Assembly (NCBI GenBank): GCA_025454925.1
Contig: JALONM010000007.1
Coordinates: forward strand, 1-64,000
Direction: 5' to 3'
Length of the DNA: 64,000 bases
Source: Cytophagaceae bacterium
GTDB lineage: Bacteria; Bacteroidota; Bacteroidia; Cytophagales; Cytophagaceae
Shown: piece after piece, positions 36,023-45,674 of the stretch
How positions within the stretch are numbered: position 1 is the first letter of the stretch
Layout: each line of letters opens with the position of its first letter
Position numbers and translations under genes: made by a program
Notes under the pieces: model-generated
The model's input: the letters and a program-made list of their open reading frames with translations, nothing else
Database searches by the model: none
Told to the model about the DNA's origin: nothing

Positions 36023-37327
36023 ATGCAACTGTACAGTACCAAAAACAAAGCTTCCCGTGTGAGTCTGGAGGAAGCTGTATTCAAAGGCCTTCCACCCGAC
36101 AATGGTTTATATATGCCCGAAGCTATTCCAGCGCTTCCGGCTTCTTTCTTTGAGCAGATTGAACATTTGAGTTTCCAGGAAATTGCTTTCCGGGTTTGCC
36201 AGGCCTTAATAGGAAGCGAAATCCCGGATGAGGAATTAAAATCTATCGTAAGCGATGTACTTACTTTTGATGCTCCAGTGATCAAGGTGGAAGAAGGCAT
36301 GCACGTGTTGGAATTATTTCATGGGCCCTCCTTCGCCTTCAAAGATTTTGGTGCGCGCTTTATGGCCCGCCTGATGTCTTATTTCTTGCAAAAAGAAAAA
36401 AAGGAAATCACCATTCTGGTAGCTACCTCCGGAGATACCGGCAGCGCCGTGGCTCAGGGATTCTACAACATGCCGGGAATTCGCGTAGTTATTCTTTATC
36501 CTTCCGGTAAAGTTTCCGAAATTCAGGAAAAGCAACTCACCACGCTGGGCGGCAACGTAACAGCATTGGAAGTAGCTGGCACTTTCGATGATTGTCAGCG
36601 CATGGTAAAAGAAGCTTTTTTAGATGCCTCGCTTACCAGTCAGATGATGCTGAGCTCGGCCAATTCCATCAACATAAGCCGATTAATCCCTCAATCGTTT
36701 TATTATTTCTATGCGTACGCACAACTAAAACCTCTAGGAAAGCCTGTCGTATTCTGTACACCTAGTGGAAATTTTGGTAACCTTTGCGGAGGATTGTTTG
36801 CTCAACGCATGGGCCTTCCCGTTCATGCGTTTATTGCCAGCACCAATGCCAACGACATTGTTCCTGCCTATCTGAAAAGTGGCGTATTTCATCCCAAACC
36901 ATCCGTAGCCACCATATCCAATGCAATGGATGTGGGCAACCCAAGTAATTTTGCCCGCATTCAGGATTTGTATGACGGAGACCTGGAAAAAACGAAAGCT
37001 CATATTAGCGGATATAGTTTCAACGATGCCCAAACACGCGAAGCCATGCGCTCGGTATACCGGCAATCCGGCTACATCATGTGTCCGCATACAGCCGTGG
37101 CCTACCTGGGCTTAAAACAATACCAGTCCGAAAATCCTACTGCTGTAAATGGAGTATTCCTGGCCACTGCACACCCTGCCAAATTTGTAGATATAGTTGA
37201 AGAAACAATAGAGTCCCGCATTCAAATCCCTGTCAAATTGCAAGAGGCCATGAATAAACCGAAGCAATCGATTCCTTTAGCCAATAAATTCGAAGATCTG
37301 AAAAATTATTTGCTCCAAAGGAAGTAA
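36023..37327 (+). CDS. thrC: Threonine synthase
   Basis: ThrC converts O-phosphohomoserine to threonine with PLP. The 434-residue protein is of the longer ThrC type. The Schiff-base lysine is K107 in GPSFAFKDFG. The phosphate-binding TSGDTGSAVAQ block and CTPSGNFGNLCGG are present, as are the N-terminal YSTKN and a C-terminal domain ending LPLANKF-like. No hom or thrB gene is in the window. Confidence 0.94.
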   Translation: MQLYSTKNKASRVSLEEAVFKGLPPDNGLYMPEAIPALPASFFEQIEHLSFQEIAFRVCQALIGSEIPDEELKSIVSDVLTFDAPVIKVEEGMHVLELFHGPSFAFKDFGARFMARLMSYFLQKEKKEITILVATSGDTGSAVAQGFYNMPGIRVVILYPSGKVSEIQEKQLTTLGGNVTALEVAGTFDDCQRMVKEAFLDASLTSQMMLSSANSINISRLIPQSFYYFYAYAQLKPLGKPVVFCTPSGNFGNLCGGLFAQRMGLPVHAFIASTNANDIVPAYLKSGVFHPKPSVATISNAMDVGNPSNFARIQDLYDGDLEKTKAHISGYSFNDAQTREAMRSVYRQSGYIMCPHTAVAYLGLKQYQSENPTAVNGVFLATAHPAKFVDIVEETIESRIQIPVKLQEAMNKPKQSIPLANKFEDLKNYLLQRK

Positions 37328-37487
37328 AAGTCAGGAAAAGGATTAATTTGCATATAAATATTACAGCCCGAGTGGAGGTAGTATGTCTAATGCATACAAA
37401 GTCTTGCTGCGTTAAGGTTTGCGGTTCGAAGCTGGAAAGCTCCTTGTCATGCATTCTCAGAGTTCAGTAATTTCAATGTTATAAATT

Positions 37488-37682
37488 ATGCATACCGGAG
37501 TAATTAAGTTCTTTAATGAAAGCAAGGGATTTGGCTTTATTAAGGAAGATGGAACAGATCGTGAAGTTTTTGTACATGTAACCGGATTGAAAGAGAAGGT
37601 TCGTCAGAATGACCGGGTTTCGTTTAATGTAAAAGATGGCAAAAAAGGTCTTAACGCAGTCGACGTTAAAAAGATCGCCTAA
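37488..37682 (+). CDS. Cold-shock-domain protein (CspA-like)
   Basis: The 64-residue single cold-shock domain has RNP1 KGFGFI (13-18) and RNP2 VFVHVTGL, which bind single-stranded RNA or DNA. The F-to-V change in RNP2 (VFVHV for VFVHF) is common in Bacteroidota. A roughly 160-bp region separates it from thrC and may hold a long leader, as is usual for csp genes. A terminator follows 30 bp after the stop. Confidence 0.92.
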   Translation: MHTGVIKFFNESKGFGFIKEDGTDREVFVHVTGLKEKVRQNDRVSFNVKDGKKGLNAVDVKKIA

Positions 37683-37710
37683 TCCATATTCATTGTATCA
37701 ATTGACCTAA

Positions 37711-37743
37711 AACCTTACTTCCTGATAAGGTTCGTGGTTTTTT
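37711..37743 (+). terminator. Intrinsic terminator of csp gene
   Basis: Stem AACCTTA/TAAGGTT (7 bp, 8-nt loop) followed by CGTGG and seven T residues. The stem is AU-rich, so strength is moderate. Confidence 0.55.
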
Positions 37744-37762
37744 CATTTCCAATTCCAGTTAG

Positions 37763-37860
37763 TACCTTTGATTCGACAATGGTATAGTTGTTTTCCGTTG
37801 TTTAAAATAAGGTAAGGTTTATTAGTCCAAAAACTGCCCTGGCGCCCGCCAGGGCTTTTT
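37763..37860 (+). ncRNA. Candidate small RNA unit between csp and dut
   Basis: A perfect -7 box TACCTTTG (37763-37770) lies after the csp terminator. The putative RNA of about 84 nt (from ~37777) folds into a hairpin ACAATGG/CCGTTGT, then an A-rich linker, and ends in a strong GCCCTGGC/GCCAGGGC terminator with five T. There is no ORF. No -33 box was found. It could alternatively be trailing csp transcript. Confidence 0.4.
37836..37860 (+). terminator. Strong intrinsic terminator
   Basis: Perfect 8-bp GC-rich stem GCCCTGGC/GCCAGGGC with a GCCC loop, followed directly by TTTTT. Confidence 0.8.
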
Positions 37861-37978
37861 GGTTTTATAAACTTCGCTCCAGAAATTTCGGCCATTCTTC
37901 TAAAAATGGAATGAGAACAATCCCTTAAAAATCACTTCCCCAACAGACAGGTAATTTTTCGCATCCATGTGCATCCTA

Positions 37979-38010
37979 TTGAAAAAAGCCGGTTTAATTT
38001 ACTATTTTTG
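37979..38010 (+). promoter_or_regulatory. Candidate dut operon promoter (TTG-N21-TATTTTTG)
   Basis: TTG at 37979-37981 and TATTTTTG at 38003-38010 are separated by 21 bp, a good Bacteroidota promoter. The -33 end and most of the spacer coincide with a 22-bp relic of the end of repeat A (TTGAAAAAAGCCGGTTTAAT), so the repeat seems to supply part of the promoter. Confidence 0.5.
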
Positions 38011-38065
38011 AGAAGGTTCCTGTATTTTTTGATGCTTGAGCCTTGGTAATAAGCAGAATGAACCT

Positions 38066-38497
38066 GTGAAAATTAAAATCGTAAATACCTCCGGACATGC
38101 TTTGCCGGAATACCAAACAGCACAATCCGCCGGAGTTGATTTGAGAGCCAAGCTGGAAGCTCCGTTGAGCCTTTCTCCAATGAACAGGATCTTGGTGCCT
38201 ACTGGTTTATTTCTGGAATTACCCGTGGGATTCGAAGCTCAAATAAGACCTAGAAGCGGACTGGCTTTTAAACACGGCATCACTGTGTTAAACAGTCCTG
38301 GTACTATCGATGCCGACTATAGAGGCGAAATCAAAGTGCTGCTGATAAATCTTTCCAACGAAACGTTTGTCATACAGAATGGTGAGCGCATTGCACAAAT
38401 GGTGATTGCAGCACACGAACGCGCAGAATGGGAATTAAGTGCATCCTTGAATGATACCGAGAGAGGCGCCGGTGGTTTCGGAAGCACAGGTAAATAA
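38066..38497 (+). CDS. dut: Deoxyuridine 5'-triphosphate nucleotidohydrolase (dUTPase)
   Basis: Dut hydrolyses dUTP to dUMP, keeping uracil out of DNA and feeding dTMP synthesis. GTG at 38066 gives the usual 144 residues; a TTG at 38036 would add ten. All five trimeric-dUTPase motifs are present: [40 protein letters not shown] and the C-terminal [10 protein letters not shown]. It heads a tight run of five genes. Confidence 0.94.
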   Translation: MKIKIVNTSGHALPEYQTAQSAGVDLRAKLEAPLSLSPMNRILVPTGLFLELPVGFEAQIRPRSGLAFKHGITVLNSPGTIDADYRGEIKVLLINLSNETFVIQNGERIAQMVIAAHERAEWELSASLNDTERGAGGFGSTGK

Positions 38498-38547
38498 CAC
38501 ACTTCTTATTTTATAACAACAAAAGAAAAAACTAAACAACAGAGTAT

Positions 38548-39552
38548 ATGAAAATCATCGTTCCGATGGCGGGTATGGGAAAAAGAATGCGCCCGCATAC
38601 ACTTACCGTTCCAAAACCTTTGGTACCTATTGCCGGAAAACCAATCGTACAGCGATTAGTGGAAGACATCGCCAAAGTATGTGGTCAGAAAGTGGACGAA
38701 GTGGCGTTTATCATTGGTAATTTTGGAAAAGAAGTAGAAGCTCAACTAATTAAAATTGCTGAGTCTGTAGGCGCCAAGGGCTCTATATACTATCAGGATA
38801 AACCCCTGGGAACTGCACATGCCATCTTATGCGCAGAGCCTTCGCTCGATGGAAACCTTGTAGTGGCCTTTGCAGATACTCTCTTCAAAGCTGATTTTAC
38901 TCTTGATACCACTCCGGACGGAACCATCTGGGTGCAAAAAGTAGAAGATCCCCGTCCCTTTGGCGTTGTTACTCTCGATGGACAAGGTGTGATTAACAAA
39001 TTCGTAGAAAAGCCGGAAACTTTTGTATCTGATCTGGCCATCATTGGTATCTATTATTTCAAAGACGGCGCATACCTGAAAAAAGAATTACAATACCTGA
39101 TCGACAACGACATCAAGGACAAAGGCGAGTATCAACTCACCAATGCCCTGGATAATATGAAAAATAAAGGCAGCAAATTTAAGCCTGGACAGGTTTCTGA
39201 GTGGTTGGATTGCGGTAACAAAGATTCTACTGTTCAAACCAACGAGCGCTACCTGGAATACATCAAAGACCAGGACTTAATCGCTAAATCTGCGAAAATT
39301 ATTAATTCTGTAATTATTCCTCCTGTTTATATCGGCGACGATGCTGAGATCGTTAACTCTGTGGTAGGTCCACACGTATCGGTAGGCAAGAAAACAAAAG
39401 TGAAAGACTCTGTACTGAAAAAATCAATCGTACAGGAGCAGTCCCTGATTCAGGATTCCAACATCACGAACTCTATGGTCGGCAGTTTTGCCGCGGTACA
39501 GGGTACACCGATGGACCTAAGTGTGGGTGATTACAATGTAATAAAACATTAA
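38548..39552 (+). CDS. NDP-sugar nucleotidyltransferase (sugar-1-phosphate nucleotidylyltransferase)
   Basis: The 334-residue protein has an N-terminal nucleotidyltransferase domain with MAGMGKRMRPHTLTVPKPLV, the signature for nucleotide binding with catalytic R and K. A C-terminal left-handed beta-helix (about 240-330; repeated INSVI and VNSVVG hexapeptides) follows. It makes an NDP-sugar; the sugar (glucose, mannose or other) cannot be told from sequence. In Bacteroidota it is commonly found in this dut-to-EnvC gene order. Its stop overlaps the next start (TAATG). Confidence 0.88.
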   Translation: MKIIVPMAGMGKRMRPHTLTVPKPLVPIAGKPIVQRLVEDIAKVCGQKVDEVAFIIGNFGKEVEAQLIKIAESVGAKGSIYYQDKPLGTAHAILCAEPSLDGNLVVAFADTLFKADFTLDTTPDGTIWVQKVEDPRPFGVVTLDGQGVINKFVEKPETFVSDLAIIGIYYFKDGAYLKKELQYLIDNDIKDKGEYQLTNALDNMKNKGSKFKPGQVSEWLDCGNKDSTVQTNERYLEYIKDQDLIAKSAKIINSVIIPPVYIGDDAEIVNSVVGPHVSVGKKTKVKDSVLKKSIVQEQSLIQDSNITNSMVGSFAAVQGTPMDLSVGDYNVIKH

Positions 39553-41261
39553 TGGGTATACAGCGACTCTTACTACTTACCGGTGTGCTTTTGATGCTGG
39601 CTTGCCAGCGGAAAAGCATGCCGGTTTCTGTGGTTTCGGAGCAAAAAAGAACGCTCTTCGAAGGTTACTTTATTGAAGCCAATAAACACTTCATCAACGG
39701 AAAGTATGGCGAAGCACAAGGTAACTTTGAGAAAGCCGCCTCTTTGATGCCCGAAGATGGCGCTACTAATTTCATGCTGTGCCGGCTGGCACTGGGAAGA
39801 AACGAATTAAATAAAGCCGTTGAATACGGCAAAGTTGCTGTTAAAGCAGATGATAAAAATAAATACTACTACCTGATGCTCGCCAAAGCCTATGAGCAGA
39901 AAATGGAAGTAGATGAAGCCATTAAAGTTTATAAAAAATTATTAGAGAAGTCTCCAGGCTCAGAAGAATATCTATACGACTTGGCAGGCTTGTACGTGTA
40001 CCAGCGCAACTACGCGGAAGCCATCCGGTCCTATAAAAAAATTGAAGAGTACTTTGGACGAAATTTAGAGACCACGCGCAGCATCCAACAGATTTATTTA
40101 AGAGAAAACAAGTTGGAAGAAGCCTTTCAGGAAGGTGAATCTCTAATGAAAGCCTACCCGGATGACAATGAAATAAAAATTGCTCAGGCAGAATTACTGC
40201 TTAACAATAAGCGCGAAGACGATGCCATTCGTCTGTTGATGGAAGTTATAAAGGAAGAGCCTGAAAATCCGCGCTCCCATCTTATCCTTGCCGATGTATA
40301 TCAAATGAAGGGAGAGTCAATCAAGGCAGAAGAAGAAATGCGGATTGTATTCTCAAATCCGGATATGGACCTGGATACCAAACTCAAAATTCTGGAGGAT
40401 AAAATGCAGGGTCAGAAATCGGAACAGAATAAACAAAACTGCATTATTCTGGGAGAAAAAATTTTGAAGGTGCACAACAGCGATGCCCGCGCCCATGCTG
40501 CCATGGGAGAGGTGTGGTTGTTTAACAACCAAAAAAAGGAGGCCATAGACGAATTCGTAAAAGCCAAAAATATCGATAAAGCTAATTTTAACCTTTGGCT
40601 AAAACTGCTTCAACTGGACGCTGAACTCAACCGGTCCGATAGTTTGATTACTCACAGTGAACAAGCTCTGGAACTGTTTCCGAATCAGGCAGTCTTATGG
40701 CTTTATAACGGCATGGGGTATTCCCAGAAGAAAAGTTACCAAACTGCTGTGGACGCTTTTGAAGAAGGTCGCAAGCTTGCTGGCAACAATCAGGAACTGA
40801 AAAACTATTTCAATATACACTTAGGCGATACTTACCACTACACCAAAGAATACACCAAATCGGATGAGGCATACGAAGAGGTGTTGAAGGTGGACAAAAA
40901 CAACGACCATGTGTTAAATAATTACAGCTATTTCTTATCGCTTCGTAAGGAAAAACTCAACGACGCCAAATCCATGAGTGAACGTTTGGTGAAAAAATAT
41001 CCCAGTGAAGCTACTTACCTGGACACACATGCCTGGGTATTATATATGCTGAAAGAATACGAGCAAGCAAAGAAATACCTGGAAGTAGCCTTGGAAAACA
41101 ACGGCGCCAATAACGGAACAATCGTAGAACATTACGGAGATGTATTATATCAGCTTGGAGAAAAAAACAAGGCCCTCGAACAATGGAAGAAAGCACAAAA
41201 ACTCGGAGATGCCTCTGAGTTTATTGACAAGAAAGTGGCCGATGGTAAGTTATATGAGTAA
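39552..41261 (+). CDS. TPR-repeat lipoprotein
   Basis: The 569-residue protein starts with a lipoprotein signal, LLLLTGVLLMLAC then QRKSMP. The rest is a long array of about a dozen TPR helix pairs, for example YYYLMLAKAYEQKMEVDEAI and YLYDLAGLYVYQRNYAEAI. It should be membrane-anchored and act as a protein scaffold, perhaps for the envelope genes around it. It overlaps its upstream neighbour by 1 bp and the DUF4292 gene by 8 bp. Confidence 0.88.
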   Translation: MGIQRLLLLTGVLLMLACQRKSMPVSVVSEQKRTLFEGYFIEANKHFINGKYGEAQGNFEKAASLMPEDGATNFMLCRLALGRNELNKAVEYGKVAVKADDKNKYYYLMLAKAYEQKMEVDEAIKVYKKLLEKSPGSEEYLYDLAGLYVYQRNYAEAIRSYKKIEEYFGRNLETTRSIQQIYLRENKLEEAFQEGESLMKAYPDDNEIKIAQAELLLNNKREDDAIRLLMEVIKEEPENPRSHLILADVYQMKGESIKAEEEMRIVFSNPDMDLDTKLKILEDKMQGQKSEQNKQNCIILGEKILKVHNSDARAHAAMGEVWLFNNQKKEAIDEFVKAKNIDKANFNLWLKLLQLDAELNRSDSLITHSEQALELFPNQAVLWLYNGMGYSQKKSYQTAVDAFEEGRKLAGNNQELKNYFNIHLGDTYHYTKEYTKSDEAYEEVLKVDKNNDHVLNNYSYFLSLRKEKLNDAKSMSERLVKKYPSEATYLDTHAWVLYMLKEYEQAKKYLEVALENNGANNGTIVEHYGDVLYQLGEKNKALEQWKKAQKLGDASEFIDKKVADGKLYE

Positions 41262-42045
41262 AACCTTGGCCTGGCTCAGCCTGAGCTTGATGATCTTTTT
41301 TGTACAGTGTACCCGCAAGCCGGTGGTCAACACCAACCTGCACCCCTCAGAGGATTCCATAAAACTTTCTGAACTTAAGAAATTTGCCAGCAAAGATTTC
41401 CTGCCCGAATATTTTCAGTTTAAATGTAAGGTGGATTTCAATAGCCCTAAAATGAATGAGAATTTTTCCATTCACGGAAGGCTTAAACGCGACAGCATCA
41501 TTTGGCTATCGATAACACCCGGTCTGGGCATAGAGGTGGTACGCTGCCTTATACGCAAAGATTCCGTGTTTGTACTCGATCGCATCAATAATGGATTTAC
41601 GGCGTATAGCTTCGATTACATCAATAAGATGTTTCAAACACAATTATCCTACAACCACCTCGAAGCCTTATTGCTCGGTAATGTTCCTTATGCTAAAGAG
41701 CTCACGGATAAATTGGTAAAGCAGGAAAAAGAAGATTACTACTTACTTCGTCAACTAAGAGGCGTACAAAAAATAGATAATTATATTCTGGCTACTCCCT
41801 TGCGCCTGAGAAACCTTGAAGCATTGAATACCGGTGATCGAACTTTTTTGTCGGTTAGCTATGAAAACTTCAGCCCATTAGATTCTGTGATGTTTGCTAA
41901 CACGGTTAAAACGGTGATCAAAACAATCGATGCCGCGCAGTCTGAAAAGACTATTACACTAGACCTTCAGTTTACCAAAACAGAAATATCTGCTAAACCT
42001 TTAAACTTCCCTTTTAATGTTCCCAGGAGGTTTGAAAATAAATAA
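41254..42045 (+). CDS. DUF4292 family lipoprotein
   Basis: The true start is ATG 41254 (MSKTLAWLSLSLMIFFVQC), which gives a lipoprotein signal with the lipid-modified C at residue 19. An upstream frame extension is shadow sequence inside the TPR gene. The 263-residue beta-rich domain (FKCKVDFNSPKMNENFSIHG, IIWLSITPGLGIEVVR) is the DUF4292 pattern, whose fold resembles LolA/LolB-type lipoprotein carriers; a role in lipoprotein handling is an inference. It overlaps both neighbours. Confidence 0.82.
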   Translation: MSKTLAWLSLSLMIFFVQCTRKPVVNTNLHPSEDSIKLSELKKFASKDFLPEYFQFKCKVDFNSPKMNENFSIHGRLKRDSIIWLSITPGLGIEVVRCLIRKDSVFVLDRINNGFTAYSFDYINKMFQTQLSYNHLEALLLGNVPYAKELTDKLVKQEKEDYYLLRQLRGVQKIDNYILATPLRLRNLEALNTGDRTFLSVSYENFSPLDSVMFANTVKTVIKTIDAAQSEKTITLDLQFTKTEISAKPLNFPFNVPRRFENK

Positions 42046-43306
42046 ACTTGTTTTTGGCTTATTCTTGTTGCTTTGCTTATCGGCATGGGCACAGAAGAAA
42101 AGTCGTGCGCAACTCGAAAAAGAGAAGAGAGAAAATCAACGGCGCATTGAAGAAGCCAATAAGATTTTATTGGAAACTAAAAACAAGAAGAAAGCCAGCC
42201 TGGGTCAGTTGCAGGCGTTAAAGCAAAAAATTAAAGTCCGCAACGAATACATTCAACTGATTAGCGAAGAAGTCGAAGTCTTGGAGGAAGAAATTTCACG
42301 CACCCAAAGTAAAATAAATTTTCAGCAATCGCGAATCGACAGTCTAAAGCGAGAATACGCGGATATGGTGGTAGCCGCTAACCGCATCAGCAATGGCATG
42401 GATCGGTTGGTATATATATTTTCTTCTGAAAGTATTGCTCAGATGACCAACCGCATCAAATATTTTCAGCATTATTCGGAAAACAGAAAAAAACAGCTCG
42501 CCGAAATAGAAAAAGCCAAACTTGAATTGGTTCGACAACAGGAGAATCTACAACTACGACTTAAAGAAAAAAATGATCTTCTTGGAGTAAAAACTGAAGA
42601 AACCAAATTACTCGACAAAGAAAAAGAGGAACAACGTAAAACCATTGCCAGCTTAAGTCAGCAGGAAAAAAAGCTACGATCGGAGCTGGCGTTGCGCAAA
42701 GAATCTTCCAAAAAGCTCGACAAGCTCATCAGCGATTTAATCGCCATCGAGCGGGAAAAGGCCATCAGAGCGGCTAAGCGGGCGGCAGAACGCAAAAAAG
42801 CTGCTCAACAAAAAAGTACCTCCACTCCCAAAACCAATAAAGAAAAAGAACCGGAATATAAACTGGAACTTACCCCGGAGGCTCAATCTTTATCCAATTC
42901 ATTTGCTGAAAATAAAGGAAAACTACCCTGGCCCGTTTTGAAAGGCAGCATTGTACTTGGTTTTGGAAAACAACCTCATCCGTCCTTAAAAAATGTCTAC
43001 ATCGACAATCTCGGCGTCGACATACAAACCAGCAAAAACGAAAATGTGCGAGCTGTATTCCATGGAAAAGTAATTACTGTAGCCGAAGTACCCGGACTTA
43101 ATAAAGTAGTGATGATTCAGCACGGCGAATTTTTTACCGTATATGCAAAATTAAAATCCGTTTCTGTAAAAAATGGCGAAGAGGTAACCAGCAAGCAAAC
43201 CATCGGAGTGCTCTACACAGATTCCGACGATGACACCGTTTTGCAATTTCAAATTTGGAAAAATAATACCAAACTCGATCCTGAAGATTGGTTGTACAAA
43301 CGCTAA
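42017..43306 (+). CDS. EnvC-like murein hydrolase activator with degenerate LytM domain
   Basis: The 429-residue protein has a signal peptide (LVFGLFLLLCLSAWAQ), a long coiled coil (about 27-260) and a C-terminal M23/LytM domain (about 300-425). The zinc ligands of active M23 enzymes are missing: H-x3-D reads N-x3-D (IDNLGVD) and the HxH reads QFQ (VLQFQIW). As in EnvC, it is therefore probably an activator of amidases in cell separation, not an enzyme. It overlaps the DUF4292 gene by 29 bp. Confidence 0.9.
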   Translation: MFPGGLKINKLVFGLFLLLCLSAWAQKKSRAQLEKEKRENQRRIEEANKILLETKNKKKASLGQLQALKQKIKVRNEYIQLISEEVEVLEEEISRTQSKINFQQSRIDSLKREYADMVVAANRISNGMDRLVYIFSSESIAQMTNRIKYFQHYSENRKKQLAEIEKAKLELVRQQENLQLRLKEKNDLLGVKTEETKLLDKEKEEQRKTIASLSQQEKKLRSELALRKESSKKLDKLISDLIAIEREKAIRAAKRAAERKKAAQQKSTSTPKTNKEKEPEYKLELTPEAQSLSNSFAENKGKLPWPVLKGSIVLGFGKQPHPSLKNVYIDNLGVDIQTSKNENVRAVFHGKVITVAEVPGLNKVVMIQHGEFFTVYAKLKSVSVKNGEEVTSKQTIGVLYTDSDDDTVLQFQIWKNNTKLDPEDWLYKR

Positions 43307-43309
43307 CCT

Positions 43310-43336
43310 AACTTTTGCTTCCGGAAGTTAAAAAGT
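43310..43336. terminator. Possible bidirectional terminator
   Basis: ACTTTT, palindrome CTTCCGGAAG and TTAAAAAGT lie between two convergent genes (EnvC-like and yifB). The near-symmetrical stem could stop both transcripts, but the T tracts are short. Confidence 0.35.
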
Positions 43337-43357
43337 GAATAGGACGTTCATTTCCAT

Positions 43358-44920
43358 TCAGCCTGCCCAACCTTCCCGGTCCAGGCTTCGGTATTGTATC
43401 GCTTCGGAAAGATGATCAATGGTAATGTGTTCGCTGCCATCCAAATCGGCAATTGTTCTGGCGACTTTTAATATTCTATCGTACGCTCTGGCCGAGAGTC
43501 CCAACCGTTCCATGGCGCTTCTCAGCAACTTTTTTCCGTCTTCCTTAATCACGCATACTTGCTTTACCTGTGAAGAGCTCATCATAGCGTTGCAGTAAAC
43601 GGCCGATTGCTGCTGATTTTTTTCCAGATTAAATGTTTCAAAACGCTGGGATTGTATGCTGCGCGCACGCATCACGCGTTCACGAATAGAGGCGCTAGAC
43701 TCCGCTTTGCGAACAGCCGTCATTTCATCAAACGATACCGGAGTTACTTCAATATGCAGGTCTATGCGATCAAGCAATGGCCCACTAACCTTGTTCAGGT
43801 AACGCTGTACTACGCCTGGCCCGCATACACATTCCTTTTCCGGATGATTGTAGTAGCCACAAGGGCACGGATTCATGCTGGCAATTAACATGAAACTGGA
43901 AGGGAAATCTACCGAAATGCGTGCACGGCTTATGGTAACTTTGCGCTCTTCCAAGGGCTGACGCATTACTTCCAGTACGGTGCGTTTAAATTCCGGCAAT
44001 TCATCCAGAAACAAAACTCCATTGTGTGAAAGCGAAATTTCACCAGGTTGCGGAAATCCCCCACCTCCTACCAATGCCACATCGCTGATGGTATGATGCG
44101 GGGAACGGAAAGGCCGCTGTGCCAGCAGCGAAGTAGAGCGGCCCAGCTTGCCTGCTACAGAATGAATTTTAGTAGTCTCCAATGCTTCTTGCAGGGTGAG
44201 TGGCGGAAGAATGGAAGGGAGACGTTTCGCCAGCATGGTCTTTCCTGCTCCGGGAGGTCCGATCATAATTACATTGTGTCCACCGGCAGCGGCAATTTCC
44301 AGGGCTCGTTTGATATTCTCCTGGCCTTGTACTTCTGAAAAATCGGAAGGATATTGATTGAGCGATTGGAAAAAAATTTCCTTGGTTTGACATGGGCTGG
44401 GCTGAAGTTCCAACTTACCTTCTAAAAAATCGATAACCTCTTGCAAGGAATGAAAACCATATACATCGAGGTTATTGACAATGGAGGCTTCGGTTTCATT
44501 TTCTTTAGGCACTAGGATTCCTTTAAAACCAAGCCTTCGGGCTTCTATGGCAATGGGCAAAACCCCTTTCACCGGGCGAAGGCTTCCGTCCAGCGAAAGT
44601 TCTCCCAACATCATAAACTGCTCCAGATCGTTTACCTTGATTTGTTCTGAAGCGGCTAAAATTCCAATAGATATGGGAAGGTCGTAGGAAGAACCTTCTT
44701 TGCGTACGTCTGCCGGGGCCAGATTCACAACGACCTTCTGACGCGGCATATAATAACCCAGTTCCTTGATGGCGGCTTCTACCCGTTGCTCACTTTCCTT
44801 CACCGCACTATCGGGAAGGCCCACCACAATGATTTTGGTTCCTTGAGAAATGGTAACTTCTATAGTTACCACAAATGCATTTACTCCATGTATTGCACTA
44901 CCGTAAGTTTTCGCCAGCAT
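43358..44920 (-). CDS. YifB/ComM family Mg-chelatase-like AAA+ ATPase
   Basis: The 520-residue protein has an N-terminal ChlI-like domain ([18 protein letters not shown]), the AAA+ core with Walker [14 protein letters not shown], Walker [10 protein letters not shown], and the C-terminal Mg_chelatase_C domain ([19 protein letters not shown]). A zinc-like cysteine cluster [16 protein letters not shown] is typical. ComM is a branch-migration helicase in natural transformation; YifB in Bacteroidota is assumed to act in recombination. Its first 23 bp overlap the gmhA 3' end. Confidence 0.94.
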   Translation of the reverse strand: MLAKTYGSAIHGVNAFVVTIEVTISQGTKIIVVGLPDSAVKESEQRVEAAIKELGYYMPRQKVVVNLAPADVRKEGSSYDLPISIGILAASEQIKVNDLEQFMMLGELSLDGSLRPVKGVLPIAIEARRLGFKGILVPKENETEASIVNNLDVYGFHSLQEVIDFLEGKLELQPSPCQTKEIFFQSLNQYPSDFSEVQGQENIKRALEIAAAGGHNVIMIGPPGAGKTMLAKRLPSILPPLTLQEALETTKIHSVAGKLGRSTSLLAQRPFRSPHHTISDVALVGGGGFPQPGEISLSHNGVLFLDELPEFKRTVLEVMRQPLEERKVTISRARISVDFPSSFMLIASMNPCPCGYYNHPEKECVCGPGVVQRYLNKVSGPLLDRIDLHIEVTPVSFDEMTAVRKAESSASIRERVMRARSIQSQRFETFNLEKNQQQSAVYCNAMMSSSQVKQVCVIKEDGKKLLRSAMERLGLSARAYDRILKVARTIADLDGSEHITIDHLSEAIQYRSLDREGWAG

Positions 44921-45494
44921 TTACAGAAAGATACTTTTCGATCATAAAAATCAGAATGTGAATGATCTTAATATGTACTTCCTGGATTCTGTCGGAATAG
45001 CCAAAGTGCGGTACATTGAGATGTACATCGCAAAGTTCTGCCAGCGCACCACCATTTTTTCCGGTTAGCCCTACCAGCAGCATGCCACGCTGCCTGGCTG
45101 CCTCAGCAGCTTTCAACACATTTTCCGAATTTCCACTGGTGCTGATGGCCAACAATACATCGCCCTTTTTCCCTAAGGCTTTTACATACCTGGAAAATAC
45201 ATGGCCGTAGCCATAATCGTTGGAGGTACAGGTAAGGTAAGCCGGATCGGAAATCGCTATGGCCGCAATGGGTTCGCGCTCGTCGCGGAATTTACCCGTG
45301 AGTTCTTCCGCAAAATGCATGGCATCGCAAGCCGAGCCTCCGTTGCCGCAACTAAACAAAGTGCCTCCCTGTTGCACAGATTGGTACATGAGTTTGGCCG
45401 CTGCCTCTATTCGCTCGAGCGTACTCTCCTGAGACATAAACTTTTCAAGTACTTCTGCTGCTTCTTCCAGCTCTTTCTTTATTAAGTCGCGCAT
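44898..45494 (-). CDS. gmhA: D-sedoheptulose 7-phosphate isomerase (GmhA)
   Basis: The 198-residue SIS-domain protein has [21 protein letters not shown] (split over residues ~48-68), [10 protein letters not shown] and the C-terminal [10 protein letters not shown] helix with the conserved E-H pair. GmhA starts ADP-heptose synthesis for the lipopolysaccharide core. A -7 box TATTTTTG lies at 45510-45517, just upstream. It overlaps yifB by 23 bp. Confidence 0.92.
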   Translation of the reverse strand: MRDLIKKELEEAAEVLEKFMSQESTLERIEAAAKLMYQSVQQGGTLFSCGNGGSACDAMHFAEELTGKFRDEREPIAAIAISDPAYLTCTSNDYGYGHVFSRYVKALGKKGDVLLAISTSGNSENVLKAAEAARQRGMLLVGLTGKNGGALAELCDVHLNVPHFGYSDRIQEVHIKIIHILIFMIEKYLSVNAGENLR

Positions 45495-45674
45495 AGTTTT
45501 CTAAAACGCCAAAAATAAGAATTCCAGGTTTAATTAAGACCATTTTATTTCTAGACTCGGCTTTTGCTAAAAAGTTTCGGGCTTAATTGAACATTTTTAA
45601 CTTTAAAGTGTTACTATTAACAATGAAAGTCATATTACTTTTTTTTGTAGCTTTACTTGCTAATTTACGCTAAC

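Noticed and set aside
37360-37450. tRNA-like pattern before csp (GCCCGAGTGG, a 5-bp stem with 7-nt loop, GGTTCGAA)
   Set aside because: The loop lacks T33, and neither the T arm nor an acceptor stem pairs; it is more likely part of the csp leader.
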